DNA of 64,000 bases from Cyathus striatus (lineage: Eukaryota > Basidiomycota > Agaricomycetes > Agaricales > Nidulariaceae). Shown here in pieces: positions 24,465 to 37,542 of this stretch; positions within the stretch are counted from its first letter, which is position 1; every line of letters begins with the position of its first letter. Where the stretch lies: the NCBI GenBank assembly GCA_025738555.1, contig JAOVFP010000010.1:1240001-1304000 (forward strand), read 5' to 3'. A model generated the notes under the pieces. It was not told the DNA's origin. It saw nothing but the letters and a program-made list of their open reading frames with translations, and did no database searches. The position numbers and the translations under genes are program-made.

Positions 24465-25274
24465 ATGGAGCAGACACCGTCTATGCCTCAGCAGCCCGCT
24501 CATATGTTCACTCACGCTAAGAACGTTAACATCAGCAGTGGACGCTATGATAACGTCTCTGGAGCCGTTACGAACACATCTGGTAACGATATCGATCGTT
24601 CGGATCTACAGATACTTCAAAACAGTTTACGAGCGACGAGAGAACGCTATGGTAGCAATACCGACGTCAATTCGTTCCAAGGTTTCAGCGGGGGGATCCA
24701 CAGTGCGGGTAGGATTCAGAATGTAGCTGGAGGGCGATTTTCTATTGTACCAAGCAGTAAGTGTATATTCTTTTTTTATCCTCTCCGTGTTGAAGTTACG
24801 ATCTGCTATCTAGAACGAAATTCTAAGTCGTCTCCTCCAGGACCATCCCCTAATCCTTCTTTATCGAAAAACAATCCATACTCAAGTAAGTCTAAATCTT
24901 CATATCTCTACGCTTCATACTTATACTATCTCTCTACAGAAAAAATTCCAGAGCCACCAAAACCAAAGCCTTTCTCAACATCTCAACGGAATCCTCCAAC
25001 GCGATACGAAGCGAGCATGTTCAAAGGCGCAAACGTGGATAACCTAGAGTTCGAGAACTTGAGCAATGTCGGCATGGCTGATCTATCAGGTCTCGATCTC
25101 TCTCCTGAAGATGCAGCTAAACTCTTCGAGGGTATTATGGCTACGAACAACGAATATGCTGGCAGCATGATAGCGACCATGTTTTCAGGTGTACAAGGTA
25201 AAGATATAAAGATAAAAAATGCGTTAAATGTTGCTGGTGCGGCATTCTGTCATAGAGAAAAGGACGGTTTGTAA
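24465..25274 (+). CDS. Small uncharacterised protein with AKNVNISSG motif
   Basis: Three exons are proposed: 24,465-24,756, 24,841-24,885 and 24,940-25,274. Introns have GTAAGT donors and CAG acceptors, and phases agree across both junctions, giving about 223 residues. The N-terminal part contains MFTHAKNVNISSGRYDNVSG. This 'NVNISGG..NV' type of motif is common near the start of agaricomycete proteins, often in NACHT-type or similar architectures; here no such domain follows. The C-terminal half (FKGANVDNLEFENLSNVGMA, LDLSPEDAAKLFEGIM) has a pentapeptide-like flavour but no clear repeat. The start was chosen at MEQTPSMPQQ, just before the conserved motif. This is the most intact host-like gene in the window. 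Function unknown. Confidence 0.7.
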   Translation: MEQTPSMPQQPAHMFTHAKNVNISSGRYDNVSGAVTNTSGNDIDRSDLQILQNSLRATRERYGSNTDVNSFQGFSGGIHSAGRIQNVAGGRFSIVPSSKCIFFFYPLRVEVTICYLERNSKSSPPGPSPNPSLSKNNPYSSKSKSSYLYASYLYYLSTEKIPEPPKPKPFSTSQRNPPTRYEASMFKGANVDNLEFENLSNVGMADLSGLDLSPEDAAKLFEGIMATNNEYAGSMIATMFSGVQGKDIKIKNALNVAGAAFCHREKDGL

Positions 25275-25898
25275 GCGTTTGTAATATTTAGAGCTCTATA
25301 TTCGTGTAGAATACATTACAGGATTAGACTTTTTATAGGCTATGCAACTCCTAAGGATTGCATACTATTATACACTTTGAAAATGCACGGGTACCTGCCA
25401 GAATCCTTAAGGTTTCTAAATCTCTAATATTGAATGTCGATCTCTCAGAGTGGCAATCCTCGTGGTTGAACTAACATATGGCAAACCTTGTGTCACAAAG
25501 CAGTTCATGTATCTTTAATTTGTCTTATTAAAGGGACTCTTCATTATCACCCCTAGCCCCAGAGAACACCAGCTGCTGTAGACCACTGTGGGCTATAAGT
25601 AAACCGATTGTTGATCATGCATATGGTCCCATGCCATGCATGCGGTTATCTCTTGGTGATCTCAGGGTTATTTTTTTTGGACACCATACCGTATCAGTCA
25701 ATCAGTGTCTCAGATGACGACAGATGACAACACGACAGTGTTGTGCCGACCGTTGACCTTCCGAGTAAGGTTGATGGTTTAAGCGGAAATTCGGTTTGAT
25801 CAACCACACGACTTTGCGGTTTTCCCTCCGGCAGTGGTGATGGGCATTTCAAGCTCCGACAGGCTGGTCCTTTGAAGCTTGTACTTCGGTTGAAGTTA
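25275..25898. other. Intergenic, nothing recognised
   Basis: No open frame of interest and no strong repeat. It leads into the MITE at 25,902. Confidence 0.4.
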
Positions 25899-25901
25899 TG
25901 T

Positions 25902-26296
25902 CACCTCAGACAGGCCTAAATCGGGCTCATGTAAATATGGTACATCCCGATTTTTGTAACAATTAGAATATGCCATAAAATATGTAATGTGTCAGATGCA
26001 TTAGAAAATTCTAAATTGGGTAATACATCTGCTTATTGTTCCAATTGTTTCGTGCCGATTTTACCTGTGCAATGTGAACCGAGCCTCCGAAAAATTTCCA
26101 ATTGGCCTAGGAACAGATGGGGTCATGGATCATATTGAAAATGTTGTGCATGGATTGGTCAGTTTTCCTATTCTTGCACATATTCTAGATTTTCCCACAC
26201 ATCGGTCAGATAACATATTTTAATAACTATTCTAATTGTTAAGTAAATCGGGTTGTACCATATTTACAGCGATCCGATCCACCCTTGTCTGAGGTG
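25902..26296. mobile_element. 395-bp MITE with long inverted repeats
   Basis: The left end CACCTCAGACAGG and the reverse complement of the right end CACCTCAGACAAGGG match. Similarity continues inward for about 95 bp with gaps (GTAAATATGGTACA, CCCGATTT, TAACAATTAGAATA on both arms). TGT flanks both ends (25,899-25,901 and 26,297-26,299), possibly a 3-bp duplication as in PIF/Harbinger elements. No coding capacity. Confidence 0.75.
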
Positions 26297-26429
26297 TGTA
26301 GGCCTTATCGGTTCGCATCATCACTACATCACATCGCAAGTAATAGCCAAAAACAAATTCTTGCATACAACTATCATAGTAGAAGTAATTGACAGATCAT
26401 ATTGTACTTATTGTAAATAAGATAATTCA

Positions 26430-29100
26430 ATTTAATATAAGATGCTCAATGGTATCATTAATATCTGGGTCAAGATCAGCTTCACCATCTGCATCTAAAT
26501 CTAATAAATCATAGAACTGAAGCTCCACATCCAAATTTCCCACTGCACTCCGCTGCTGCATCTGTATCCAATGTGATATTGATGTTGCACAGATTGAACA
26601 CAGCATCATTGGTATCAGTATCACCTTCTGATTCCAAGCTGGTTAAATGTCTTGTTAATGCCCAGAGTGATTGTGTGTGATGATTCCCTTCATTAATAAG
26701 AATAGAAGGAGGTTGCATGGCAGTAGTTGAATGTGATAAGGAAACAGGTAGGGGGTATGGGTTGGGGTAAATCTGTAATAGAAGTGCTTGTCAGCAGTAC
26801 AACCTGTCTTTGCTTCTCCTTTTTGATTCCAAATACTCTTTTTCATATATTCTTCTTCATATCAGCATCTCTAAGCTGTATATCCCTTAAATGCATCTTC
26901 AGCTCAGTGAGATCTGTTAAATTTTGTTTTCCAAGTTGAGTTTGAAGCTTGGTTAAAATGAGACCAAAGGTGCTAAATAGCCTTTCACACAAGGCTGAAT
27001 TGGGACAGATAGTTAGAATTCTACTAGCCAGTTGAATTAGTGGAGGAGGGGCAACATTCAGATCAGCTGATGACATGTCCTGATAGTATTGAAGAGGATT
27101 AGGTGATTCATTCTGAATATAAAATCAGACATAATAATATAAATATGTATCAATGTTCATACCACTTTTTCAGCTTCTAGTTTTAGGTTCTGTATCGTTG
27201 TTATGTGCACTGCATAATGACCAGTACAAGATAAATATTCTCACAGCTCTTGATAGAGAGAACTGGGTGCAGCTGTGCCATAAAATCATTGCCACAGATG
27301 CACCAATAATCCTGCAACATGGGCTACAGTAAATATTAAGAGTTGGGCTTTGAAAGGTTCAAGCTTGAAGAATGGATTGAGTATTACAGTGGCAATAAAG
27401 ACATCTTGATCTGCTTGCTTCCAATGCTTTTCTAAGCTTGCAATGATGACATCATGAATTAATGAATCTTCAGGGTTGTTTAAATGCCCAAAGTACATGG
27501 CCAAGCTGTTATGATCTGAGCTGGTCTCATGATATCTTGGTAATGTGATGTCATAGTCACATGACTTGTCACTACACTTGTAAGTCATATCATGAAGTCA
27601 AAGTCTAAACAGTTGTACTTGTGTACACACTAATGGGCTTGGTGGCATTCTCACAGTGGTCACTTGAGAAGTGGGTAAGAGTAGCAATGTTCTGAGGTTC
27701 TGTGATAGAGAAGAGGGGTACCAGCTATATTGGATGATAGCTAAACTAAGATCAAGCTGAAGAAGCTTGATTGGAATACATGAGCTATTTATACAAAGAA
27801 GCTTGGTCCATGCACTAATGCAATGCTGTCTTTAAAATTATGTCTAAAAAGTTACTGGCCATCTTCTTTTCTGTTGTTGTGTCATAAACAGCTATTGTTA
27901 CTGAGTATTTGCCAATAGTAAATTAGTTCAATACATCTATTTCCTATATAAATTCAAAACATACATGATGGCCAGTTGTTGCTATGAAAGCAAGAAAATA
28001 ATGATCATTTTCACCAGTCCATGCATCAGCTTGTAATGTCAAATCTTGTTGGTACAAAAGTTTTTCACCAACAGCATGAACATCTTCTAATGCAGCTGGA
28101 AGAGAACTTTGCAGGAAGGTATTACAACATAGGGAAGAAAGTCCTCACATAATCAATGAAATTCAGGGTTTTCAACCCAGGATAGTGAGAACCTTGCAGA
28201 TGCAGTCAAGTTAATTAGGTAGCACTCAAATTTGGCCTGTTGTTCTGGAGACCAAGCAACTGATTCTGCTGATTCTGCTGTGCTTCTGCACCTAGTTATA
28301 GAATGTACTGAAGCAGATTGCAAAGATGAGGATGATATCTGGCTAATGATAGAACCAGAAGGTGATGGTAGACATGAGATTTAAAATGATGAAGATGGCA
28401 TTGAGTATGAGAATGGATATTGGCTAGTAAGAGGAGGCATGTTAAAAGCATCCTCAGAATGGCCCCTAGTATTGGAAGTATGCAAAGTATATGACCTTTG
28501 CACTCTTGGTGTGAGATCAGGGTCCTGTGTCATTGGACACATTATGATGTCAGAGGTATCTCTAGAATGATTTGGCACTGGCTTGTTGGACCAGTGAAAC
28601 ATTGTGAATAAAGCTTTTTCTTTTACATCACCTGCCACCAATGGACATTCCACAAGATGCTTTAATGACATAGAAGGATGTGATTCCTGCCACCATCTAA
28701 CTAATGGACCATCTGGCCTAAATTCCTTGCTATGGGCAGTGCCATGAGGAACATTAAACACTGCAAAAATAAATTTTGAATTAATTATTATAATTCAATT
28801 CAGAAGACTCACAGTCTAGCTTGATCATATCAATGTTCCTAGATGATGTGAGCTTATGATTTTGACAAGATTATCCTCATAAGCATGTATCTACAATATA
28901 CTTTGTTATTTTAACTTGAAATTTGACATATGTAAACTTTTCACCTTCCCAACATCATTCTCTAAGCACTTTTTACAGTAGCACCTGGTCTTATTGTGTG
29001 AATCAAATTTAGCATAAACTTCAGGAGGTTTTGGCATGTAGCTGAAATGTGGATGGTCAGCAAAGTGCCCCCACCACCAATGGTGAGGTTTACTGGACAT
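26430..29100 (-). pseudogene. Decayed hAT-family transposase
   Basis: On the minus strand from 29,100 downward the blocks are: a start MSSKPHHWWWGHFADHPHF with a Cys pair CYCKKC (BED-like finger, 29,100-28,906); a middle segment (28,761-28,381); ESVAWSPEQQAKFECYL and SLSWVENPEF (about 28,270-28,160) followed by a stop; LTLQADAWTGENDHYFLAF (about 28,060-27,975), which carries the hAT catalytic Asp context; MYFGHLNNPEDS (about 27,500) with ILNPFFKLEPF; and the hAT dimerisation block PNSALCERLFSTFG (27,000). Stops, a missing middle and an LTR fragment at 27,507 make it non-functional. It is only distantly related to the intact hAT at 31,668. Confidence 0.8.
27507..27812 (-). mobile_element. Truncated LTR fragment inside the hAT pseudogene
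   Basis: TGTTATGATCTGAGCTGG at 27,507 is the reverse complement of the end of the LTR at 40,257-40,846. Similarity (including GATCAAGCTGAAGAAGCTTG and GAATACATGAGCTATTTATA) continues to about GTCCATGC at 27,812, where it breaks off. It lies where the hAT reading frame loses its middle. Confidence 0.8.
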
Positions 29101-31659
29101 GGAGTTATGGAGAATTAGGAAGGCTTAGAACCTACCACAGTCAAATACCACTAGTTATATAGAAGTTTTTCCAAATTCTCAGATAATAAAGTACAAAGAT
29201 ATAATCTATTCCTTCACATGTTCTGAAGTTGTATTGACTGTGCTGTTTTATTGGAGAAACCCTTTTTACATTGAATACATCAGAACACATGCAGAATTTG
29301 ACAGCTAAAACATTGGAATAGGATAAATACTGTAATTGTATCTACACAGCATTACCTAGGATTATTTGCTTCACTCTATGGAACAGCCATATGGAATGAA
29401 GCAACATGTACTTAATTGTTGATGGAAATACACTCATGTGCATTGAATGAAAGTTTAGGGTTCTTGCATATTTCAAGCAGAGTCTAAATGTGCAAAGAGA
29501 GCCCTTCAATGCCCTTTCTTATGTCAAGCTAAAACATGACCAAAGCCTTTATTCTTTTGGTAATAGGTGAAGGACGTTATGTAATATTCATCAACTTTCC
29601 TTAGATCATTAGCTCAGTATTTGGTCAGAAGCCAATGGTTGGCACAATACTACAATATGAAACTACAGAGGACTCAACATTGGATGATCATTATGTGTGA
29701 ATTCCCTCAAGTTCTGATTTGTTGAAACTCACAGTGCTTACTTACTATGATGAACAAACTATGTATGGACCCTACTGTAGCAGATAATGTCTGTCATATA
29801 GAATTCACTTAATATGTTTCATGTTACTGATTGAAAAAGATAGGGTAGAATCTGGATTGATATCCCACTTTTTAACTCATATTTCAAGTTAATATCACCC
29901 TGACTCTGATATAGGGGTTTTCTGACTGAGCTACTTAGTGGAGCTATGATAATTTGATATTATTTAATAAAGAAATAGGGCCGGCAAGCGGCAAAGCCCA
30001 CTACTCTCATGAGCTACCCAGCCTCCATGAAATCCAAATCCAATACTTACATTGCACATATATTATTTTTATTACAATGATAATAATTTCATAATGAAAT
30101 ACAACGAAACAGCCAACTCGGAGACTAAGCCCTTATCACTGTCAAGCTCCATAGCACTTAGATTTAACAATGAGACAGCTCCCCAGGTTACAATTAAAAG
30201 TTTAAGATTGAAGTGGGTATGAGTTAAGTCTGAGACACTTAAGGTTTTGATATTGGAGTGCAAAAGTGATATGGACAGTGTCGACCAGAGGGCACTCTTC
30301 TTGATCTACTTGACCCTTGTTGAATAATGAGAAATGGGACTTCAGTAGATATGAATGGGTGTGGTACATTCAAATGAGGAGGGAGCTGTAAGTACACGAG
30401 GGTTTATATACTTAAAATACCTGAGCGAGTCATGGATGATTTAGATAGTAGGCTAGTGTAGTAAATAACACGTAGCCTATTGAGAATGCGCGTGGCAACA
30501 CATGTAAAGAGTTTTCGTAGCACTGTACAGTGGGCCTGGACCGTTGGTGTCGAATGCCGAATCGAAATGTTTTGCCTTACAGTGTACTACTTTTCTGATT
30601 GCGTTGGTAAGTCGGTGCTGCAGTGATTGTTGTGGTACTGATGACAGACTGCATATACTGATAGATATCGTGTATAGCCAAGGGACATGCCCCACAGTCT
30701 CCTTACGCCCCTCGATTTCCTTCATTTTCCTGTGAAAGACTTCTCAACATTTGTCAACACCACTAAGATCTGTCAGCATATCAACAAGTGATCTCTCGGC
30801 GGGGGCAAGATGGTCATTGGAGAGTAGGGAAAGTGTGGTGTGTTCAGGTTGAGATGGTTGTAACACAGGTATGAATAAGTGCGCTGGGTATCAAATATCC
30901 GACGGAAGTACCTTAGCTCGAGCTGTACATATTTGCGACCGGTGTAGAGGTTCTCGTGAAGAGGATATGTGATTTGTTAGTTTAACTACTTATGAGTGAA
31001 GATAGTACTTACCGAACGCTACAATCTGTAAGTCTGGTGGGGGAGCAGTAACAATGTTGTTTGTGGATCTTACGGAAGATAAGAGAGTATTATAAACTAT
31101 GATAAACGACAGAAACATTATTTCAATTGCGTGACCAAAGAAAATACGTACGCTAGAATTTGGATATCTAAACGATAGTCAAAACTACCACCAAACACCA
31201 GAACGTAGGGAATACCAGCTTTGTGAAAAAAGGATCATTGTCGCATCGGAGTTGTTCCCCTCCAATGTATTGACTTGGTGAGCGGGTGCAGATGGTGTTT
31301 TAGTTGGGAGGGACAGCAGTGCGATGGTAACCCAGCCTATGCCCCTATTTTCAACAGTGGCAGTGGAAGACTTGCAATAGAACGACCTCACCAATCTGCC
31401 CTAGAGAGCTCACGGGGGGGCAGCCGCAAAACACGGGAAACGTCCATGATATCGAAAGAAGGCCTAATCGTACACCAGTGACAAACACAGGTGTTCGTGT
31501 GACGTTCGAAACCGGACAGCGGAGAAAGTGGTCTATGAGGAAAAGATTCGGCCACGCCCCGATACATTACTGACAATCTTTAAGACATACCAATCACCAT
31601 CTGGACTGGATACAGTTAACACACGTAAACGGAAGATGAGACATACACAATGCATACCG
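29101..31659. other. Intergenic with scattered short repeats
   Basis: No convincing gene; open frames of 62-82 codons overlap on both strands without recognised domains. A tRNA-like module (GACTGAGCTACTTAGTGGAG) occurs near 29,920. GGGCCGGCAAGCGGCAAAGC at 29,979 recurs with small changes at 59,557, probably the same tRNA-derived repeat. Confidence 0.45.
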
Positions 31660-31667
31660 CACACTAG

Positions 31668-34600
31668 TAGGCAAATGCACGGGTTCCAGCAACCCGTGGG
31701 GGTCACGGGTAGGGTACTGTCGGGTTCGGGTTCGGGTTGACTCTGATTACCCGTTACCCCTAGCATACCCGTCAGTTATCGTAGGTGATTTTAAATCACT
31801 ATTACAAAGTAATATTCGATATCTCACACATCCGAAGACGTTCTAAATCATGATTATGTAATCACGCATCACGCTGGAATGACACATCCATACGCGTTCT
31901 GCTCGTCTCAACCTATCCTCACTTCCTCGCTCGCCCTTCCCCTCACTTTCCCCAAATATACATCTTCGTGCACCGCCCGACATTGTACCCAACTCTGAGG
32001 AACATTTCAACACATCGGGACCTCTCCGCCACCGCTCGCAAAGCCAGACCCTGAAGTTTGACAGTACATAGAGACTATTCCTCAACACCAAGTTCCCCAA
32101 TATATTTCTCGATTCTCCCTTCGCGTTTCAGCTATGTTTTCTATTATTTTCCATTCTTTAATCCGAGATCGTTGTTTACCAGTGTCCATAGTAACTTACA
32201 CATTCTAGGATTAGTTGTTTTTTTTTATTTAGTACATAAGTCTCTGTATTTTCTAGAGCCCACCTAATCAAGTTTTTCACCACCTCGAACTCATATTCTA
32301 AGTCTAACACTCCGTCTCTACATTCTCACTGTTGATTTTATCAATTTATCCATTCTCGCCACCTCGTTTTTACGCCAGAACTTCACATTGAAGTTCTATC
32401 TCTCTCGTAACGTCGCAAACTCTCATTTTATCATTCTAACACCCTCACCCTCACCTTAGAACACCCAGTTGTAATCAAGCACAATTTGAACGTCATCATG
32501 GGAGAAGATAGTCCCAAAGCAACACGGTCAGGTCGGATATCGACTGCAAAGGAGGCGACTAGGCTGGCCATAAAGTCATTGATGCCTGGGAAGCGCTCCA
32601 AAAAGGCTACTCCAACAGACGATGAAAGCTCAGTTGATTCGGTATGTACCCTACTAGTATAATGGACCACTGAACTAATATATCAACTTATTGGGGTATA
32701 GGTACAACCACCTAAGAAGAAAAGTAAGATCTATAAACCTTTCGCACGGAAGGCTAAGCCACAACCTGTTCTGAAGTCACCACTGGCCGTGAGTCACATA
32801 CATTGCTGTTGATCGACACTAACAACCAACCTTGAATATAGTCTTCATCCTCGGGGATTCCAGTCGCTACCCAAGTTCAGAATCCCACCACGGCAACCAC
32901 TTCTAGTATGAAAGCTCAGCTTTCAGCGGCTACCAATACCCAGAAGCAAAACCAGCGTGCAACGGTTATTGATATATCAGATGACGATGAAGACATTGGC
33001 AGTGGGAAGGAGCAAACATCCGATGAGGAGGAGACTCCTGAAGACGAGCTAGGTAAGTCATTTATATGTGTCTATCGTCATTACTAATACTACTTAGAAC
33101 GTATGATGAAAGACTGGAGCTCACCAATCTATGCGTTCTTCCACCCTATTCCTGTGATCGGCTTCAGCAATGGACGTCGATACCATGAGTTTCGCTGCTT
33201 CGCCAAATCTTGTAACCGACCAGTGAAGACCGTTCGCCGCTATTTAGATACGAAGGATGCAAGTTCCACTGGTAATCTACACAAGCATGCGAAGCCTTGT
33301 TGGGGTGAAGCCACTGTGAAGCTCGCTATGAATACTGGAACAGTACGAGACGCGCGAGAGGCTCTCTCTCACTCCAAAGATGGGTCAATTGCTGCAGCTT
33401 TTGAGAGAAAGGGAAAGGGAAAGTGACATACTCGCATCGACAACACACCCGAGCGGAGACACGGTATAAATCCCTTAGCATGGCTTATATACTGTTTACT
33501 AATTCTTGATACAGAGCTGAGATTGTTCGTTGGGTGTCTGAAAGTGCACGGCCATTCAGTATTGTCAAAGATCGTGCATTCAATTGTTTGATGAAGACTG
33601 GTCGCCCAGGATACTACTTACCTTCTCCGACTACAGTCTCTCGTGATGTTCGTTTAGTATTCAAAGGGACTCGTCGCCGCATTGCTGAAATGTTACAAGT
33701 AAGTGATAATAATATACATAACAAAATACTTATCCCATACCAGAGACATAGTGGATTGCTGCACTTCGCCACTGATGCGTGGACTTCACCCAATCACCGC
33801 GCCTTTGTTGCCATAACTGTTCATTTTGAATTTGAGGGAAGTCCAATCGCACTAATACTTGATGTTGTCGAAGTATCAGAGTCACACAGTGGCGATAATC
33901 TTGCCAATACATTTGCTGAGATTATAAATGACTTCGGGATCTCTGAGAAGGTGAGAGGACTGCTAGTAATATGACTGATACAAATGTTTACTTGATGTAC
34001 CTTAGATCTTGGGCATCACCTGCGATAATGCCTCAAACAATGACGTTATGGTGAACAAGCTCGACAACATGGCGTTGAACACATTCTCAAAGGTCAACCA
34101 CACCCGCTGCTTCCTCCATGTTAACAACCTCGTCGCACAGACATTTATTAGACAGTTTGACGCACCACAGAAGACCAAATCTCAACAACAGGACACCGAA
34201 ATCGACCTTGATCCAGACTCCACTGCCTTAAAGGAATATGAAATTACGGAGGAAGAAAGTCTCGATGACCTAGATGCAATGGAGGATGACAATGACGAGA
34301 ATCATGCAGTGAACGATGACAATTATGAAGGGTGGGTTGATGAAATGGATGCCCTGTCTCGGGCAGAGCGCTCTATCATCAATAGCAAGCTTCATCCGGT
34401 ACGGCTGTTGCTAGCAAAGGTAAGTAAAAGATTTGTTCAAGATAATCATTGAGGCTTAACTCATTATAGGTTCGGAAGCTCTCCTTCAAAATGATACATT
34501 CAACTACTCGTCTACTGCCTGCCTGGATTAGTTGCCTGGAGGAGCTGGAGCTACCAGTCAGAATGATACCGCGTGATGTAAGGACACGGTGGAACTCGAC

Positions 34601-35943
34601 CTATGATATGCTTCAGTTTCTTCTTGAGTATGAGCGGGCATACAAGCGTTTCACAGCTGATGAAGAAAATGGATTGCGAGAGAAGTATGAGTTACGGGCA
34701 CAAGACTGGATTATAATCAAGCAGTTTTGTAAGACCTTGAAAGTGAGGCTGTCCCATGGATTGCTTAATAATATCTTACTGATCATTCTCATCTCCAGGT
34801 GATCAAAGAGGATCACATCAATGATCATCTCACCTCTATTGCAAATGATACGGACATCCCTTCTTCAATTCGTACTGCTGCAGGGCTCGCAAAGAAAACA
34901 TTGAACCGGTATTACTCCCGTACCGATGAGTCTGAGACATATCGGATTGCAATGAGTAAGTGGATTTACTACTTTGTGCTCACTGTTTATACATTACTAA
35001 TATCTTTCTGTGTCGTTAGTACTCCATCCTAAGTATAAGCTGCAATATTTTAAGAAGGCCAGTTGGGAGGATGAGTGGATTTCTACTGCAAAAGAGGTGT
35101 TACGGACACAGTACGAGCGGAATTATTTTCGTTTTGAGCACATGCCTGATAACCGATCTGAGAATGATGATCAAACAGTATGTTGTTGCTTTCATTCTAG
35201 ATGGATACTACCAATACTCACACACTTATAGCCTGATGTGAATATCTTTGATACTCTTCTTAAACCAGCGGAATCGGCTTCGGATATCCATGATGAGATT
35301 GATAGATATCTCGCTACGGACACTGAAAAGGTAGCAAATGTATTACTGTGGTGGTGGGAGCGTCGTACTATGTATCCGTGTCTCTCAAGGATGGCACTGG
35401 ATTATCTGAGTATCCCATGTATGTTATATTATATCATTGTTATCTCTATCCGTAGCTGATGAACTATGTTTTCAAGCAACATCTGTTGATGTTGAACGTG
35501 TTTTCAGTCGGGGCCGGCTTATATTATCTCATGTGCGCAGTCGGCTTTCTGCTCAGTCCACACGTGCTCTTCTATGTCTTGGTAATTGGAGCCTATATGG
35601 GCATGTGAAGGATAGTGATCTTGAAGCCGTTGTAAGAATGCCGGAAGTTGGGGATGGTGAGGTAGAGGTGCTTCAGGAGGGATGGGCTAAAGTCGCACTT
35701 AAGTAACTGATGACTGACACATAGTTTACTAGTTCTCAGTTGTACTTTAATTGTGATTGCCAATGCTGTACTGCAGCCAAATTGCGAGAGTGTTGTTACA
35801 TGTGAAACCCGCAGAAACCCAAAGGGTTACCCTTACCCGCGCTACCCGTTGGGTTAAAACCCATGGGTTGAAGGGTATGGGTACAGTCGGGTACGGGTAC
35901 GGGTTGATCTGAGATACCCGAGGGTTACCCGTGCATTTGCCTA
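31668..35943 (+). mobile_element. Complete hAT transposon, 4,276 bp
   Basis: The ends are exact inverted repeats of 17 bp (TAGGCAAATGCACGGGT and its complement). CACACTAG is directly repeated on both sides (31,660-31,667 and 35,944-35,951), an exact 8-bp target duplication diagnostic of hAT. Both subterminal regions are packed with ACGGGT/GGGTT motifs (31,680-31,760 and 35,815-35,925), likely transposase-binding sites. The transposase gene lies inside on the plus strand. The perfect duplication and TIR point to a recent insertion. Confidence 0.95.
32498..35706 (+). CDS. hAT transposase, 12 exons, one frameshift
   Basis: Proposed exons: 32,498-32,641; 32,702-32,788; 32,842-33,052; 33,098-33,463; 33,515-33,698; 33,744-33,950; 34,006-34,419; 34,470-34,742; 34,799-34,955; 35,020-35,177; 35,232-35,418; 35,456-35,706. 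All introns have GT..AG ends and phases agree except inside exon 4. Order of features: a basic and acidic N-terminus; a BED-like finger (FRCFAKSCNRPVKT with a later H..K..KPC); ATDAWTSPNHRAF with the first catalytic Asp; TCDNASNND with the second; an acidic insertion; VRTRWNSTYDML; and the dimerisation region YPCLSRMALDYLSIP with SVDVERVFSRGR. Exon 4 ends at TGA 33,424, but the expected YSHRQHTRAET follows one base out of frame. A one-base deletion in the purine run 33,405-33,423 would explain this, so the element may be non-autonomous as it stands. Confidence 0.88.
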
Positions 35944-35951
35944 CACACTAG

Positions 35952-37537
35952 TACTAGTACCAACCCGTCCGAACTTTCAACCAGGGACATGGAGGTGGCT
36001 CCATAATGTGACACACAGGTGTGTTTCATTCATGCTACATTCCTTTCATTGCTTTCCACCAGCCTCCATAGTAATTACTACCACTGGCCAGCAGAGTCTA
36101 GTCATGACGGAATCAATAGAGCATATTTACGTGGGATTCTGAGTCGGGAATGCTAGCGATGTACGGAGAGAGTGAGAGAAGAGGTTGCTTGCATTGTCTG
36201 CAGAGTCTCGCCGTAACAGCATTGAGAAAATATCGGTACGCTGTGGGATTAATGAGAAAGATAATCATGTAATGTACTGTAGTGTGCTTACCATTTAAAT
36301 CCAACCGAGCACAGGCGAGCCCCATATATTTCCTGTAGTCACCCACCAAACGGACTTACACATATGATCCTCAGTAAAAACGGTCAGTAATTCATCAATC
36401 ACTCGTAGTCATGCACCTGTAATGTATCAGTCAAACCCTAATCGTTCTATAGTCAATATCTTGTCTGAGGTCAGAACAATGTCCGAAAATAGTCTGAAAG
36501 TGGCGGTAATTTAGTCAATTTGGATCTTGTTTAGATTTAGTCAGTTCTGCGACCCTTTTAGTACATGCTGACAGATCGCTTAAAGAGGTCATAGTTGAGT
36601 AAACCAGAAAATATGTGTTCAGAAAGTGTTCCTGGCTAAATTTCCAGGTTTTTTAAGTCACATAAGCATCTAATAAAACTTAGAACATATACTCACGGGA
36701 AATACATACTTTTAGAAGTACACAGTCTATCCATAACAGTGCCGCAACTGAGAGGGGAAGTAAATGATAAATTACATTTGAGAGTAGATACATACACTAA
36801 TCGCTATCCCTTACATTACAAACTATATGCAGTACAAAAAACGGAGTTCTGAGTCCATTTTTTTCCATAGTTTGTCTGTAGCGCCTTGAAAACCGACATA
36901 CCTGTGTGGCATTAGCATTGGTTGCTTATAATTTGTGTAACCACAGAGCAGCTCAGAGAATTGAATGCCAAGTAAGTGCTATTTCGCTTGTACTACTTAC
37001 TATATCATTAGTAAATATTGGCAATGTACATATTAGTGAATTCGAGCGAAGTTGGACGGTTCCGAACACCCGAACACTATACATTTATGTAAGTTACTTT
37101 AAACTCCGCGATGTATATACACTCTGTCCCGACCACGAACTTCAACTTTCCCTATTTCCTTCTTTCCCCTTCCCCTTTCCCCTCCTCGTTTCCCCTCCCT
37201 CTTTCCTCCTCTTTACTCGCCCTCATTCCCTTCCCATTTTCCCTTCCCTCTACTGCCATATCCACGTTCTCCTCTGCCTCGCCCACCCAATCTTGCTCCT
37301 TTGAGCCTCCGTGTACAAGGCTGTTCTGTCCGGCCTCCCTCTTAGCGGTCCTTCCCCACAAGGAGCGTCAACAACACTTCTGCATATCATCACCCCGTCC
37401 CTCTCAAGCTCACACCCCCACCATCACATGATCGCCGCGCCACTATTAGGACCAATGGCTTAGCAGGTGTTCAGTTCCTCATGACTCAAGCCTGGCTGTA
37501 GCCTGTAGATGTGCGGGTATTCGTTGAGACTGGATTT
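35952..37537. other. Intergenic
   Basis: No gene found. 37,130-37,260 is a pyrimidine-rich tract (CCTTCCCCTTTCCCCTCC), which explains the open frames there. The rest is AT-rich with no clear repeat. Confidence 0.45.
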
Positions 37538-37542
37538 CTTGG

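Noticed and set aside
31843..32267. Genes upstream of the hAT transposase
   Set aside because: They fall inside the element between its left end and the transposase start, on both strands, with no recognised domain; most likely untranslated leader.
37111..37431. Pro/Ser/Phe-rich open frame
   Set aside because: Product of a pyrimidine tract; low complexity.
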